Below, piece after piece: positions 24,590 to 33,815 of a stretch of 64,000 nucleotides of DNA (its first letter is position 1; the number at the start of each line of letters is the position of its first letter). Below the pieces are notes generated by a model, which saw only the letters and a list, made by a program, of their open reading frames with translations, did not search any database and was not told the DNA's origin. Source of the stretch: Rhodoferax sp. BLA1 (GTDB taxonomy: Bacteria; Pseudomonadota; Gammaproteobacteria; Burkholderiales; Burkholderiaceae_C). The position numbers were made by a program, and so were the translations under genes. Location: positions 1-64,000 of the forward strand of contig NZ_SZVI01000003.1 of NCBI RefSeq assembly GCF_013416775.1, given 5' to 3'.

Positions 24590-26234
24590 GGACGACCTGT
24601 CCACCAGCACCGCGCTGGTGATCGACGCCAACCCCACCTCACGCTCGATGCTGGTGTCACAGCTGCGTGACTTTGGCATGGGCCGCGTGGTGCAGGTCGC
24701 CCGCCTGCAAGACGCCCGGCGTCAGCTCGAATTTCGCAACTTTGACGTGGTCTTGTGCGAATTACATTTTGAGAACGAGACCATGACCGGGCAAGACCTG
24801 CTCGACGATTTGCGGCGCAACCAGCTGCTGCCGTTTGCAACGGTGTTCATCATGGTCACCGGTGAAGCCACCTACGCCAAGGTCGCTGAGGCGGCTGAGT
24901 CAGCACTGGATGGCTACCTGCTCAAACCGCACAAGGCCAACCAGCTCGCCGAACGACTGCACCAGGCGCGTTTTCGCAAAACATCGCTGCAGGACATCTT
25001 CAGCGCCATTGAGGCAGAGGACTTCGAAACCGCAGCCAGCTTGTGCCAACAGCGATTTGAGAGCAAAGGCTTGTTCTGGTTATACGCGGCACGTGTCGGC
25101 GCCGAGCTGATGCTGCGCCTGGGCAAATACGCGCAGGCACAAAAACTCTACCAGGCGGTGGTGGCCGCCAAGACATTGCCTTGGGCCAGACTCGGCGTGG
25201 CGCGTGCGCTCATGGACGAAGGCCAGGTGACCCGCGCCACCAGCGTGCTGGACAACCTGATCAGCGAAGAACCCAACTACACCGACGCTTACGATGTGAT
25301 GGGGCGTGCCCAGTTCGAGCAAGGCAAATTTGACGCGGCGCTGAGCACCTACAAACTGGCCAGCGACATGACACCGGCCTCCATCACCCGGCTGCAAAAC
25401 CTGGGCTTGATGAGTTACTACTGTGGCGACCGCCAAGGCGCCGAAGCCATGCTGGACCGCACCACCCGCATCGGTTTGTACTCCAAGATGTTTGACTGCC
25501 AGACCCTGGTGCTGCTGGCGCTGGTGCGTTTTGAGTCGGGTAACCGCAAAGGCCTGCAACGCTGCCGTGATGACTTTGCCCGCCTCATCAAGCGCCGCCC
25601 TGGCAACGCGCGCCAGGAGCGACTGAGCGGCATTGTGGAGGCGCTGCATCTGATTGATCAGGGGCAATTTGTACAGGCTGTGACGTCGATCCGCAGCCAA
25701 TGCCAACGCATCAAGTCACCTGATTTCGATTTTGAGTCGGCCGCCAACCTGCTGGCCTTGCTGGCCCAGTTGGCCAACAAAACGATCCAGCTCGACGAGG
25801 TGGAACAGGTGGTGGACACGGTGGGCAAACGTTTTGCTGGCACGCGCGCCCTGGCCGAGCTGTTGGCGGGTTCGGCGGCAATTTACCCGCCCTATGCGGA
25901 ACTGGTGCGCACAGCCCACACCAGCATCCTCAAACTGACCGAAACCGCAATGACCATGAGCATGCGTGGTGACCCGCAGGCGGCGGTGATTGAACTGATC
26001 CGCCATGGCCAGGAAACACTCAGTGGCAAACTGATTGAAACCGCTTATCTGGTGATGCACCGGTATGCCGACAAGATCAAGAATGCCGCCGAACTGAGCC
26101 ACATGGTGCAACAGTTGCGCACACACTACAACACCAAGATCACGCGCGCAGCATTGGGTGAACCCAAACGCCAGGCCGGCGGGCTGACCTTGCGCGCTGC
26201 TGAAAAAAGCTCGACACCGGCCACAACAGCTTAA
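24576..26234 (+). CDS. Receiver domain - tetratricopeptide protein
   Basis: 552 residues. A receiver-like domain (TALVIDANPTSRSMLVSQL, strand FDVVLCELHF, and K in LLKPHKANQL) is followed by about 400 residues of TPR-type helices (LYQAVVAAKTLPWARLGVARALMDEG; PNYTDAYDVMGRAQFEQGKFDAAL). The usual phosphoacceptor position is occupied by E in CELHFEN, so phosphorylation may not occur as in a normal receiver. There is no DNA-binding domain; it probably works by protein contact. GTG 24576 has a weak AGGA; a stronger ribosome site drives a short overlapping ORF just upstream. Confidence 0.82.
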   Translation: MILPEDDLSTSTALVIDANPTSRSMLVSQLRDFGMGRVVQVARLQDARRQLEFRNFDVVLCELHFENETMTGQDLLDDLRRNQLLPFATVFIMVTGEATYAKVAEAAESALDGYLLKPHKANQLAERLHQARFRKTSLQDIFSAIEAEDFETAASLCQQRFESKGLFWLYAARVGAELMLRLGKYAQAQKLYQAVVAAKTLPWARLGVARALMDEGQVTRATSVLDNLISEEPNYTDAYDVMGRAQFEQGKFDAALSTYKLASDMTPASITRLQNLGLMSYYCGDRQGAEAMLDRTTRIGLYSKMFDCQTLVLLALVRFESGNRKGLQRCRDDFARLIKRRPGNARQERLSGIVEALHLIDQGQFVQAVTSIRSQCQRIKSPDFDFESAANLLALLAQLANKTIQLDEVEQVVDTVGKRFAGTRALAELLAGSAAIYPPYAELVRTAHTSILKLTETAMTMSMRGDPQAAVIELIRHGQETLSGKLIETAYLVMHRYADKIKNAAELSHMVQQLRTHYNTKITRAALGEPKRQAGGLTLRAAEKSSTPATTA

Positions 26235-26327
26235 AACAGCCAGCACCCCGACCCGGGGGAAAACACTAGCAGGACCGTGCCCAGCCCTGCCAAATAATGG
26301 CCGTTTTGCCTTTCAGGAGAACTGTCC

Positions 26328-27281
26328 ATGCGATTCTTGAAAACCCTGTGCCTGCTCGTTGGCCTGATGGCCGCTGCCTCCAACCACGCGCTGGCGCAGC
26401 AGCAGTTTGTCAACGTGCTCACCGGTGGCCAGAGTGGCGTGTATTACCCGTTGGGCGTGGCACTGTCGCAGATCTACGCCAAAGCCATCCCCAATGCCCG
26501 CGCCACCGCGCAGGTCACCAAGGCCTCGGCAGAAAACCTGAATTTGCTGCAGGCAGGTCGCGGTGAACTAGGCTTCAGCCTGGGCGACTCGGTCTCTGAC
26601 GCCTGGAAAGGCGACGAAGAGGCCGGCTTCAAAACCAAGCTCGACAAACTGCGTGGCTTGTCGGCCACCTACAACAATTACATCCAGATCGTGGCCAATG
26701 CCGACTCCGGCATCAAGACGCTGGCTGACCTCAAAGGCAAACGCATCTCGGTAGGGGCTGCCAAATCGGGCACCGAGCTCAACGCCCGCGCGATTCTCAA
26801 AGCGGCTGGCCTGAGTTATGCCGACCTGGGCAAGGTGGAGTACCTGCCTTTTGGTGAATCGGTCGAGCTGATGAAAAACCGCCAGCTCGATGCCACCCTG
26901 CAGTCCGCCGGCCTGGGGGTCGCCTCCATCCGTGACCTGGCCACGTCGATCAAGATCACGGTGATCCCGGTGCCCGCCGAGGTGGTCACCAAGGTGGGTG
27001 ATGCGGCCTACCAGCCTGCTCTCATTCCCGCCAACACCTACACCGGCCAGACCACCGATGTGGCGACCGCCGCCATCCCCAACTTTTTGGTCACCCACGC
27101 CGGTGTGTCAAATGAGCTGGCCTACCAGATGACCAAGAGCCTCTACGACAACCTGGACACCCTGTACGCGGCCCACAACGCGGCCAAGGCCATCAAACCT
27201 GAGAACGCGGCCAAAGGCATGCCCATTCCGCTGCACCCGGGTGCCGAGAAGTATTACCGCGAAGTTGGCTTGTTGAAATGA
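26328..27281 (+). CDS. TAXI family TRAP transporter substrate-binding protein
   Basis: 317 residues. A signal peptide (cleaved near ALA-QQQF) precedes the TAXI domain: FVNVLTGGQSGVYYPLG, then ATAQVTKASAENLNLLQ and KRISVGAAKSGTELNAR. TAXI proteins bind small organic acids or amino acids in the periplasm and deliver them to a fused TRAP permease, which is encoded next. AGGAG precedes the ATG at a good distance. The substrate is not predictable. Confidence 0.92.
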   Translation: MRFLKTLCLLVGLMAAASNHALAQQQFVNVLTGGQSGVYYPLGVALSQIYAKAIPNARATAQVTKASAENLNLLQAGRGELGFSLGDSVSDAWKGDEEAGFKTKLDKLRGLSATYNNYIQIVANADSGIKTLADLKGKRISVGAAKSGTELNARAILKAAGLSYADLGKVEYLPFGESVELMKNRQLDATLQSAGLGVASIRDLATSIKITVIPVPAEVVTKVGDAAYQPALIPANTYTGQTTDVATAAIPNFLVTHAGVSNELAYQMTKSLYDNLDTLYAAHNAAKAIKPENAAKGMPIPLHPGAEKYYREVGLLK

Positions 27282-27415
27282 GGTTTGAGCGGGCTCTGCA
27301 TGCCCGCGCGCGCGGGCTGCTCTGCAAGTGGATCCTCTGGTCAGCATGCCTTTGTCTTTGAGGGTCACATCAGCCCAGCGCCGGGTTCAGGCCGCTTGAG
27401 GCTTCATTGCTTTAT

Positions 27416-29446
27416 ATGACAAATTCAACTCCAGCCGCAGATAAACAAGGGCCAACAGCTATTTTCTGGATAGCACTGGCCTTCTCCAGCTTCCAGCTCA
27501 TCACAGCGGCTTTCAGCCCACTCACCAGCCAGGTGGTGCGCACGGTGCATGTGGGCTTTGTGCTGCTGCTGATCTTCACCCTGTACCCGCCATGGGAAGA
27601 CCATGCGCGACTGGGCGGCTTGGGCAAGGTGCTGGGCTGGGTTCTGGGCGGCACTGGTTTTGTGTTCAGCCTGTACCACTGGTGGTATGAGGCCGACCTG
27701 ACCCAGCGCGCCGGTGAGCTGATTCCCGCCGACTGGGTGGTGGGTGTGGTGACGGTGGCCCTGGTGTTTGAGGCAGCACGGCGTGTCATGGGCTGGGGCT
27801 TGCCGATCATCTGCGGCATTTTTTTGCTCTACGGCCTGTTCGGTGAACATCTGCCCGGCGCCCTGGCACACCGTGGCTTCGGGCTGGACCAGATTGTGGG
27901 CGCCCTGGGGTTTGGCACCGAAGGCATCTACGGCACACCCACCTATGTGTCGTCGAGTTACATCTTTTTGTTCATCCTGTTTGGCGCGTTTCTGGAACAG
28001 GCCGGCATGATCACCCTGTTCACCGACTTTGCCATGGGCACCGTGGGCCACACCCGTGGTGGCCCGGCCAAGGTGAGCGTGATCTCCAGCGGACTGATGG
28101 GCACCATCAACGGCTCTGGTGTCGCCAATGTGGTTACCACCGGGCAGTTCACCATTCCGCTGATGAAACGTTTTGGCTACAGCCCGGCCTTTGCGGGTGG
28201 GGTGGAGGCCACCGCCAGCATGGGTGGGCAGATCATGCCGCCAGTGATGGGGGCGGTGGCCTTCATCATGGCCGAAACCATCGATGTGCCGTATGTGGCC
28301 ATCGTGCAGGCGGCACTGATCCCGGCCATGTTGTACTTTGCCACCGCGTTCTGGATGGTGCATCTGGAGGCGGGCCGCAAGGGCCTGCTGGGCCTGCCCA
28401 AAAGCGAATGCCCCGACCCCTGGGCGGCGTTGCGCATCCGCTGGTATTTGCTGCTGCCACTGATCGGGTTGGTGCTGCTGCTGTTTTCCGGCTACACACC
28501 GCTGTTTTCCGGCACCGTGGGCCTGGCACTCACTGTGGTGCTGATCTTTGGTGCGGCGGTGATGACCGGTGTACACGGGCGGGCGCTGCGCGCTCTGTTC
28601 TGGGTGCTGCTGGGGCTGGCCTGCGCGGGCTTTTTCCAGTTTGGTGTGGGCACTTTTTTTGGGGTGGTGGCGGTGTTGGTGGCCATCAGCTACATCCGGC
28701 AGGTTGGCGCCGACACCCGCAAAGTGGCGTTACAGGCCATGGTGGACGGTGCCCGCCACGCGCTGCCGGTGGCGGTGGCCTGCGCGCTGGTGGGGGTGAT
28801 CATCAGCATGATCAACCTGACCGGTGTGGCCGCCGAGCTGGGCGGGCGCATCATCAGTGTGGGTGAGAGCAGCCTGTTTCTGGCGCTGTTTCTCACCATG
28901 CTGATCTGCCTGGTGCTGGGCATGGGCATCCCGACGATTCCCAACTACATCATCACCAGTTCACTGGCCGCGCCGGTGCTGCTCAAGCTGGGGGTGCCGC
29001 TGCTGGTATCACACATGTTTGTGTTTTACTTTGGCATCATGGCTGACCTGACGCCCCCGGTGGCACTGGCGGCGTTTGCGGCAGCACCGATTGCGCATAC
29101 CAGTGGCCTGAAGATCAGCATCCAAGCGGTGCGCATCGCCGTAGCGGGTTTCATCGTGCCATTCATGGCGGTCTACAGCCCGGCGCTGATGTTGCAAAGT
29201 GGCGACTGGGCCGACACAGCGTATGTGGTGTTCAAGGCACTGGTGGCCATTGGCATGTGGGGCGCCGGTGCGATTGGTTTCCTGATCACCCGGCTGAACT
29301 GGTTTGAGCGCGTTTATGCCGTGGTGGCGGCCAGCTTTCTGGTGGTGGCGCTGCCGCTCACTGATGAAATCGGCTTTGGCGCGGTGGCGGTTTTTGTGGC
29401 ATGGCATGTGTGGCGCAGCCGCAGCGCCAGGACGTCCCCGGCCTGA
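27416..29446 (+). CDS. TRAP transporter fused permease (4TM/12TM)
   Basis: About 676 residues with some 17 hydrophobic segments: the small DctQ-like part is N-terminal and the large DctM-like part follows. Conserved DctM features are seen (GTINGSGVANVVTTGQFTIPL, EATASMGGQIMPPVMGAVAF, LVLGMGIPTIPNYII, DLTPPVALAAFAAA). This fused form is the usual partner of TAXI binding proteins and uses an ion gradient for uptake. ATG 27416 was chosen over TTG 27407. A GC-rich hairpin-prone stretch at about 27290-27325 separates it from the binding-protein gene. Confidence 0.93.
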   Translation: MTNSTPAADKQGPTAIFWIALAFSSFQLITAAFSPLTSQVVRTVHVGFVLLLIFTLYPPWEDHARLGGLGKVLGWVLGGTGFVFSLYHWWYEADLTQRAGELIPADWVVGVVTVALVFEAARRVMGWGLPIICGIFLLYGLFGEHLPGALAHRGFGLDQIVGALGFGTEGIYGTPTYVSSSYIFLFILFGAFLEQAGMITLFTDFAMGTVGHTRGGPAKVSVISSGLMGTINGSGVANVVTTGQFTIPLMKRFGYSPAFAGGVEATASMGGQIMPPVMGAVAFIMAETIDVPYVAIVQAALIPAMLYFATAFWMVHLEAGRKGLLGLPKSECPDPWAALRIRWYLLLPLIGLVLLLFSGYTPLFSGTVGLALTVVLIFGAAVMTGVHGRALRALFWVLLGLACAGFFQFGVGTFFGVVAVLVAISYIRQVGADTRKVALQAMVDGARHALPVAVACALVGVIISMINLTGVAAELGGRIISVGESSLFLALFLTMLICLVLGMGIPTIPNYIITSSLAAPVLLKLGVPLLVSHMFVFYFGIMADLTPPVALAAFAAAPIAHTSGLKISIQAVRIAVAGFIVPFMAVYSPALMLQSGDWADTAYVVFKALVAIGMWGAGAIGFLITRLNWFERVYAVVAASFLVVALPLTDEIGFGAVAVFVAWHVWRSRSARTSPA

Positions 29447-29474
29447 GTCGGTCATCAGGCACGCGGGCGGCAAC

Positions 29475-29900
29475 ATGGCGGCTTGGGTTCTGGGGATCTG
29501 CTTCACACTCGCCAGCAGTAGTGGCCAAGCCCCGCCGGTGTTTGTGGCCACAGAGCGTTTCACCCTGGCCTGGACCCACTCGATTGAAAAGCAGCGCTGG
29601 GAAGAAGATTACGCGGTTCTCCCCGGCAGTGCACCCGACCAGCCACCGGTGCTGCGGGCATTACAGGCGCGGATCAAAGGCTCTGGCGCCGGCATGGAGC
29701 CACCGCCCGATGCGGTGCTACAAAACGGCTGGTACATCTACACACCCACAACAACCACGGTGCCCGAGCTGCTGCTGACACGCTCCGAGTTCACGCCAGA
29801 CTACGACTGGTGTCTGGCCAGGCGCTGCCAACCACTCTCAAATGTCATAGCTAGTGACGCAGGTGTGACAAGGGCTAAGCCCTGTTTTGGCATGCAATAA
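29475..29900 (+). CDS. DUF1850 domain protein (TRAP-associated)
   Basis: 141 residues. The DUF1850 core (FTLAWTHSIEKQRWEEDY, then the GAGMEPPPDA region) is preceded by a short hydrophobic N-terminus. Proteins of this family occur next to TAXI-TRAP operons and are probably periplasmic, with unknown function. The last 19 residues are encoded by a copy of the dispersed palindromic repeat, so the natural C-terminus may have been replaced or extended by repeat insertion. The gene starts 28 bases after the permease stop. Confidence 0.8.
   Translation: MAAWVLGICFTLASSSGQAPPVFVATERFTLAWTHSIEKQRWEEDYAVLPGSAPDQPPVLRALQARIKGSGAGMEPPPDAVLQNGWYIYTPTTTTVPELLLTRSEFTPDYDWCLARRCQPLSNVIASDAGVTRAKPCFGMQ
29846..29890. 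repeat. Dispersed palindromic repeat, copy 7 (inside a coding sequence)
   Basis: GTCATAGCTAG, then a spacer, then ACAAGGGCTAAGCCC. It forms the last codons of the DUF1850 gene. The right arm is well conserved and the left arm is degenerate. Confidence 0.6.
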
Positions 29901-29911
29901 CCGGGGGAGAA

Positions 29912-30610
29912 TCAGCCCCACAAGTCCAGCGGCGGGTCGGTCACCACCGCACGCAGGATGTCCGAGCGCGAGATAAAACCCGCCACCAGCCCCTGCTCGT
30001 CCACCACCGGCAGGCCTGGCAAACCGGTATCGAGCAGCACCCGCGCCACCCGGCGGATGTCCGAGTCAGGAGCCACACTGGGCACCGGTGTGACCATGAT
30101 GTCCTTGACGTTTTGCAGCATCAGCGCCCGCCAGGCCAGCGCGTGGCTGTCGGGTGAGGGCAGGCGTTCGGGGTTGAGCAAATCAGCCCGGGTCAGCAGC
30201 CCCACCAGGTGGTTGTTGGCATCCACCACCGGCGCCTGGCCAACACCTTTTTCACTCAATATCTGCCAAGCTTGCAAGACCGTGGCGCTGTCTTTGAGGA
30301 TGATGATGCTCTGACTCATCAGGTCACTGACCCGGGTCAAGAGCTGGCGCGTGGTGCTGCCGTCGCGGGTCTCGGTGTAGGCCGACAGTGCAGCGCGGCG
30401 GCTGTCCTCCCAACCGGCGTTGCGACCCTCGGCTTTGTTAGCCGCCGACTCGACAAACGCGCCCGATGACTCGGCCAGCCGATCCCGCCCCTCTTGCTCG
30501 GTCGGCAGCAGGCTGCGGCTGCGCGTGAGCGCACCCACACCGCCCACCTGGCGCAACTGCTCCAGACTGCCGCGAAACAAACGCCCTTGCATGCCGTAGA
30601 CCGAAAACAT
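29912..30610 (-). CDS. CBS domain protein
   Basis: 232 residues. An N-terminal region of about 90 residues (MFSVYGMQGRLFRGSLEQLRQ, with charged helices) is followed by two CBS motifs: VSDLMSQSIIILKDSATVLQAWQILSEKG and VKDIMVTPVPSVAPDSDIRRVARVLLD. CBS pairs bind adenine nucleotides and sense energy state. There is no attached enzyme, so it is probably a stand-alone regulator or adapter. The 12-bp gap to the convergent DUF1850 gene is very short. Confidence 0.85.
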   Translation of the reverse strand: MFSVYGMQGRLFRGSLEQLRQVGGVGALTRSRSLLPTEQEGRDRLAESSGAFVESAANKAEGRNAGWEDSRRAALSAYTETRDGSTTRQLLTRVSDLMSQSIIILKDSATVLQAWQILSEKGVGQAPVVDANNHLVGLLTRADLLNPERLPSPDSHALAWRALMLQNVKDIMVTPVPSVAPDSDIRRVARVLLDTGLPGLPVVDEQGLVAGFISRSDILRAVVTDPPLDLWG

Positions 30611-30732
30611 GGTGTGTGCTTCTCCAAAACTGCTGCCCTGCGACTGACCCCGCCCAAGGCTGTGGCCCAGCGGCCATTGTGTCTGTTATCGACGCTATAA
30701 CGCCCTGACTTGACCGACGGCCAGACAGCGCC

Positions 30733-31971
30733 TCAGGTTTTGGGCAAAAACAGCGCCTGCAGGTCGTTCAAAAAGTCAAAACCACGGGTCGTGGGCCGGG
30801 CGTGGGCCAGGTCGCTGTCCATCAGGCCCCGCGCTTGGGCTTCCTGTAAGGCAGCGGTGATCGCGTTGAGGGGCAAGCCGGTGCGCTCGGCAAATAGAGG
30901 CAGCGCAAAACCGTCAGCCAGGCGCAGCGCGTTGAGCATGAACTCAAACGGCAACTCAGCACGTTTGACCTCGTTCTCCTGAGCGATGGCGCTGCCCGCA
31001 AGCGCTTGCGCCATGTAACGCGCCGGGTCACGCAGGCGCACTTGGCGCAGCACGCGGTGGGCAAAACTGAGCTTGCTGTGGGCACCGGCGCCAATACCCA
31101 GGTAGTCACCAAACTGCCAGTAGTTCAGGTTGTGGGCACAACGGTGGCCAGGCCGGGCGTAGGCCGACACCTCGTAACGCTGCAGGCCAGCCGGGCCGGT
31201 CAGCTCGGAGATCAAGTCCAGCATGTCGGCCGCCAGATCGTCGTCCACGGCGGCGGGCGGGTGTTTGGCAAAAAAGGTGTTGGGCTCGATCGTCAGGTGG
31301 TAGATCGACAGATGTGGCGGCGCAAACGACAGCGCGGTGGCCACATCGGTGCGCAAATCATCGAGCGTCTGACCCGGCAAGGCGTACATCAGGTCCAGGT
31401 TGAAGGTATCAAAGTTAAGAGCAGCTTCCTCAAGCGCAGCAAGGGCCTGAGCCCGATTGTGCACACGGCCCAGGATGGAGAGGTAGCTGTCGTTGAAACT
31501 CTGCACCCCGACCGACAGGCGGGTGACACCGGCGGCGCGGAAGGCTTTGAAGCGGTCTTTCTCAAAGGTGCCAGGATTGGCCTCCAAGGTGATCTCGGCG
31601 TCTGCCGCGAGTCTGAGGCGGGCACGAATGCCCGCAATCAACTGGTCAATCGCTTGCGGTGAAAACAGGCTGGGGGTACCGCCACCAATAAAAACGGTTT
31701 GCACACTGCGGCCCCAAATCAGCGGCAGCGCGGCCTCCAGATCGGCCATCAGCGCGTTGAGGTAATCCTGCTCGGGCAGGTCAGCTGCACGCTGTTCGTG
31801 CGAATTGAAGTCGCAGTACGGGCACTTCTTGAGGCACCAGGGCAGGTGCACATACAGCGAGAGCGGCGGCAAGCTGCCCAGTTGCAGCGTGCCCGGGCGC
31901 ATGTAGTGCTGGATGTCGTGCGGCTGCACCGGCTGCTCGGGGCTGCCTGGCTCGGAATGGATGGGGATCAT
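30733..31971 (-). CDS. hemW: Radical SAM heme chaperone HemW
   Basis: 412 residues. The cluster motif C46-xxx-C50-xx-C53-x-F (CLKKCPYCDF) is the HemW form; coproporphyrinogen dehydrogenase HemN has a different motif and length. GGGTPSL, LEANPGT and SVGVQSF follow as expected, and the HemW C-terminal domain is present. HemW binds heme and is thought to deliver it to respiratory enzymes. It sits in the rdgB-hemW order common in proteobacteria, but a 447-bp gene-free element separates the two here. Confidence 0.92.
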   Translation of the reverse strand: MIPIHSEPGSPEQPVQPHDIQHYMRPGTLQLGSLPPLSLYVHLPWCLKKCPYCDFNSHEQRAADLPEQDYLNALMADLEAALPLIWGRSVQTVFIGGGTPSLFSPQAIDQLIAGIRARLRLAADAEITLEANPGTFEKDRFKAFRAAGVTRLSVGVQSFNDSYLSILGRVHNRAQALAALEEAALNFDTFNLDLMYALPGQTLDDLRTDVATALSFAPPHLSIYHLTIEPNTFFAKHPPAAVDDDLAADMLDLISELTGPAGLQRYEVSAYARPGHRCAHNLNYWQFGDYLGIGAGAHSKLSFAHRVLRQVRLRDPARYMAQALAGSAIAQENEVKRAELPFEFMLNALRLADGFALPLFAERTGLPLNAITAALQEAQARGLMDSDLAHARPTTRGFDFLNDLQALFLPKT

Positions 31972-32418
31972 CTGTTCAGTGGATATGTTTCAGGGCACGG
32001 TCAGGATGCGCTTGTGGTGCTTGAGGTTGTTGTACTTGGTCTGTGTTACTTGAGCTGTGGTAAGCCCCGCGCGGCAGCCGCAGGGGGCGCCCGCCTCATA
32101 CTGGGGTACCAGAAATCGGCGGTCGACCCCTGCAACTGCCACGCGATTCTGTCGGAACGCCAGCATTGGAAGTCCAAAAGCAGAATGCAGGATGGGTGAT
32201 GACTTCATAGCCTTGTTTGCTGAGTAGCCAAGCGCTTGACTTGGTGAGCGTCCAGCGAGGCGGGGACTTTGGGCGGCTGACGATTTCTGGTACCCCAGTA
32301 TGAGGAAGCCGCCCAAAGGCTCCGACTCGCGGGTTGCACCAACGAAGTAGGCCAACAGTGGCAGTCTGGTGCCTCGTGCCCCTGGACTACCAAACAAAGC
32401 TCGTCGCGTCCGCACCAC
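31972..32418. repeat. Gene-free element with 25-bp inverted repeats
   Basis: 447 bp between rdgB and hemW. It contains an exact 25-bp inverted repeat at 32094-32118 and 32281-32305 (both copies carry TACTGGGGTACCAG or its complement), 162 bp apart. The right copy is enclosed by a second, 12-bp inverted pair: CTTTGGGCGGCT (32268-32279) and AGCCGCCCAAAG (32307-32318). No ORF here looks like a real protein, and the open frames on both strands are ragged. The layout suggests a nonautonomous (MITE-like) or structured repeat element. No target duplication was found. Confidence 0.5.
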
Positions 32419-33018
32419 TCACAACCAGCGCTCACGCATCAGCGCCACCATCGCGGCGGCAGAGCGGCCGCGATGGCTGTGGGCGTTTTTCACCTCGGTG
32501 GGCAACTGGGCAAAGGTCTGGCCAAACGCGGGGATAAACATCACCGGGTCAAAGCCAAAACCGTTGGAGCCCAGCCGCTCGCGCGCAATCTCGCCCACGA
32601 CACGGCCCACCGCCACCAGCGGTTCCGGGTCTTCGGGGCTGCGCACCGCCACCAGGGTGCTGACCATGGCAGCACGGCGATTCTCTATACCCGCCATCTG
32701 CTCCAGCAACGCGCGCACATTGTTGTCGTCACTCTTGGGGTAACCAAACTGGGTCGCGTAATAGGCAGTCTGCACGCCGGGCAGACCGCCAAAAGCATCC
32801 ACACACAAACCGGCGTCATCCGCCACGGCGGGCAGGCCGCTGTGCGCAGCCGCGTGGCGTGCCTTGGTCAGCGCGTTCTCAATAAAGGTGTGATACGGCT
32901 CGGGAGCCTCGGGGATACCCAAGCTGCCCTGGGTGATGAGCTCGAACCCAAGCGGCGCAAACATGGCCTGCAATTCAGCCAGCTTGCCGGGGTTGTTGGA
33001 TGCCAAAACAATTTTCAT
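32419..33018 (-). CDS. rdgB: Non-canonical purine NTP pyrophosphatase
   Basis: 199 residues with the Ham1/RdgB signature: LASNNPGKLAELQAMF at the N-terminus, the metal site VADDAGLCVDAFGG, and GFDPVMFIPAFGQTFAQL. The enzyme hydrolyses ITP, dITP and XTP to monophosphates and keeps deaminated purines out of nucleic acids. It is downstream of rph, separated by a palindromic repeat. Confidence 0.95.
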   Translation of the reverse strand: MKIVLASNNPGKLAELQAMFAPLGFELITQGSLGIPEAPEPYHTFIENALTKARHAAAHSGLPAVADDAGLCVDAFGGLPGVQTAYYATQFGYPKSDDNNVRALLEQMAGIENRRAAMVSTLVAVRSPEDPEPLVAVGRVVGEIARERLGSNGFGFDPVMFIPAFGQTFAQLPTEVKNAHSHRGRSAAAMVALMRERWL

Positions 33019-33070
33019 ATAAAAATTGGTATCTAGCCCTTATAAATAAAGGGCTTACAGCTATCAAATT
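33019..33070. repeat. Dispersed palindromic repeat, copy 8
   Basis: TAGCCCTTATAAATAAAGGGCT with TTACAGCTATCAAATT on the right. It fills the 50-bp space between rph and rdgB within a same-strand gene set and may attenuate read-through from rph. Confidence 0.8.
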
Positions 33071-33791
33071 AATAAGAAGCGATTTGCAACTGGATCAGCT
33101 CACGAATGCCTTTGTCGGCCAGCGCCAACAACGCGTCCATCTCGGCACGGGTGAAGGCGGCGCCCTCGGCGGTGCCCTGCACTTCCACATAGTGGCCAGC
33201 GCCAGTCATCACCACATTCATGTCGGTGTCGCAGGCCGAGTCTTCCACATACTCCAGATCCAGCAGCGGTGTGCCCTGCACAATGCCGACCGAAATGGCC
33301 GCCACTGGGTTAAGGATCGGTGACTGCGTGATCTTGCCCTGTTCCACGAGCCAGTGCACAGCGTCCTGCGCGGCGACAAACGCACCGGTGATAGCCGCCG
33401 TGCGGGTACCCCCGTCGGCCTGGATCACGTCGCAATCGAGGTGGATGGTGCGCTCGCCCAAGAGCTTGAGATCAAACACGCTGCGCAAGGCGCGGCCAAT
33501 CAGGCGCTGGATCTCTTGCGTGCGACCTGACTGTTTGCCACGGGCGGCCTCGCGGTCGCTGCGGGTGTGGGTAGCGCGCGGCAACATGCCGTATTCGGCG
33601 GTCACCCAGCCTTCGCCGCTGCCTTTCTTGTGGCCCGGCACTTTTTCCTCGACCGAGGCGGTGCACAACACCTGGGTGTTGCCAAAGGCAATCAACACCG
33701 AGCCCTCAGCATGCATGGTGTAGTGGCGGGTGATGGTCACCGGGCGCAGGGCGTCGACGGCGCGCGCGCCTGAACGTGAAAAGTCAGTCAT
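33069..33791 (-). CDS. rph: Ribonuclease PH
   Basis: 240 residues, the full family length. Features include [28 protein letters not shown], the substrate-binding [27 protein letters not shown] segment, and the catalytic region [19 protein letters not shown]. It trims tRNA 3' ends phosphorolytically. It follows the PP2C gene by 24 bp and is probably in the same transcript. Confidence 0.96.
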   Translation of the reverse strand: MTDFSRSGARAVDALRPVTITRHYTMHAEGSVLIAFGNTQVLCTASVEEKVPGHKKGSGEGWVTAEYGMLPRATHTRSDREAARGKQSGRTQEIQRLIGRALRSVFDLKLLGERTIHLDCDVIQADGGTRTAAITGAFVAAQDAVHWLVEQGKITQSPILNPVAAISVGIVQGTPLLDLEYVEDSACDTDMNVVMTGAGHYVEVQGTAEGAAFTRAEMDALLALADKGIRELIQLQIASY

Positions 33792-33815
33792 GGCAGAACC
33801 TTGTGAAACAAAAAA

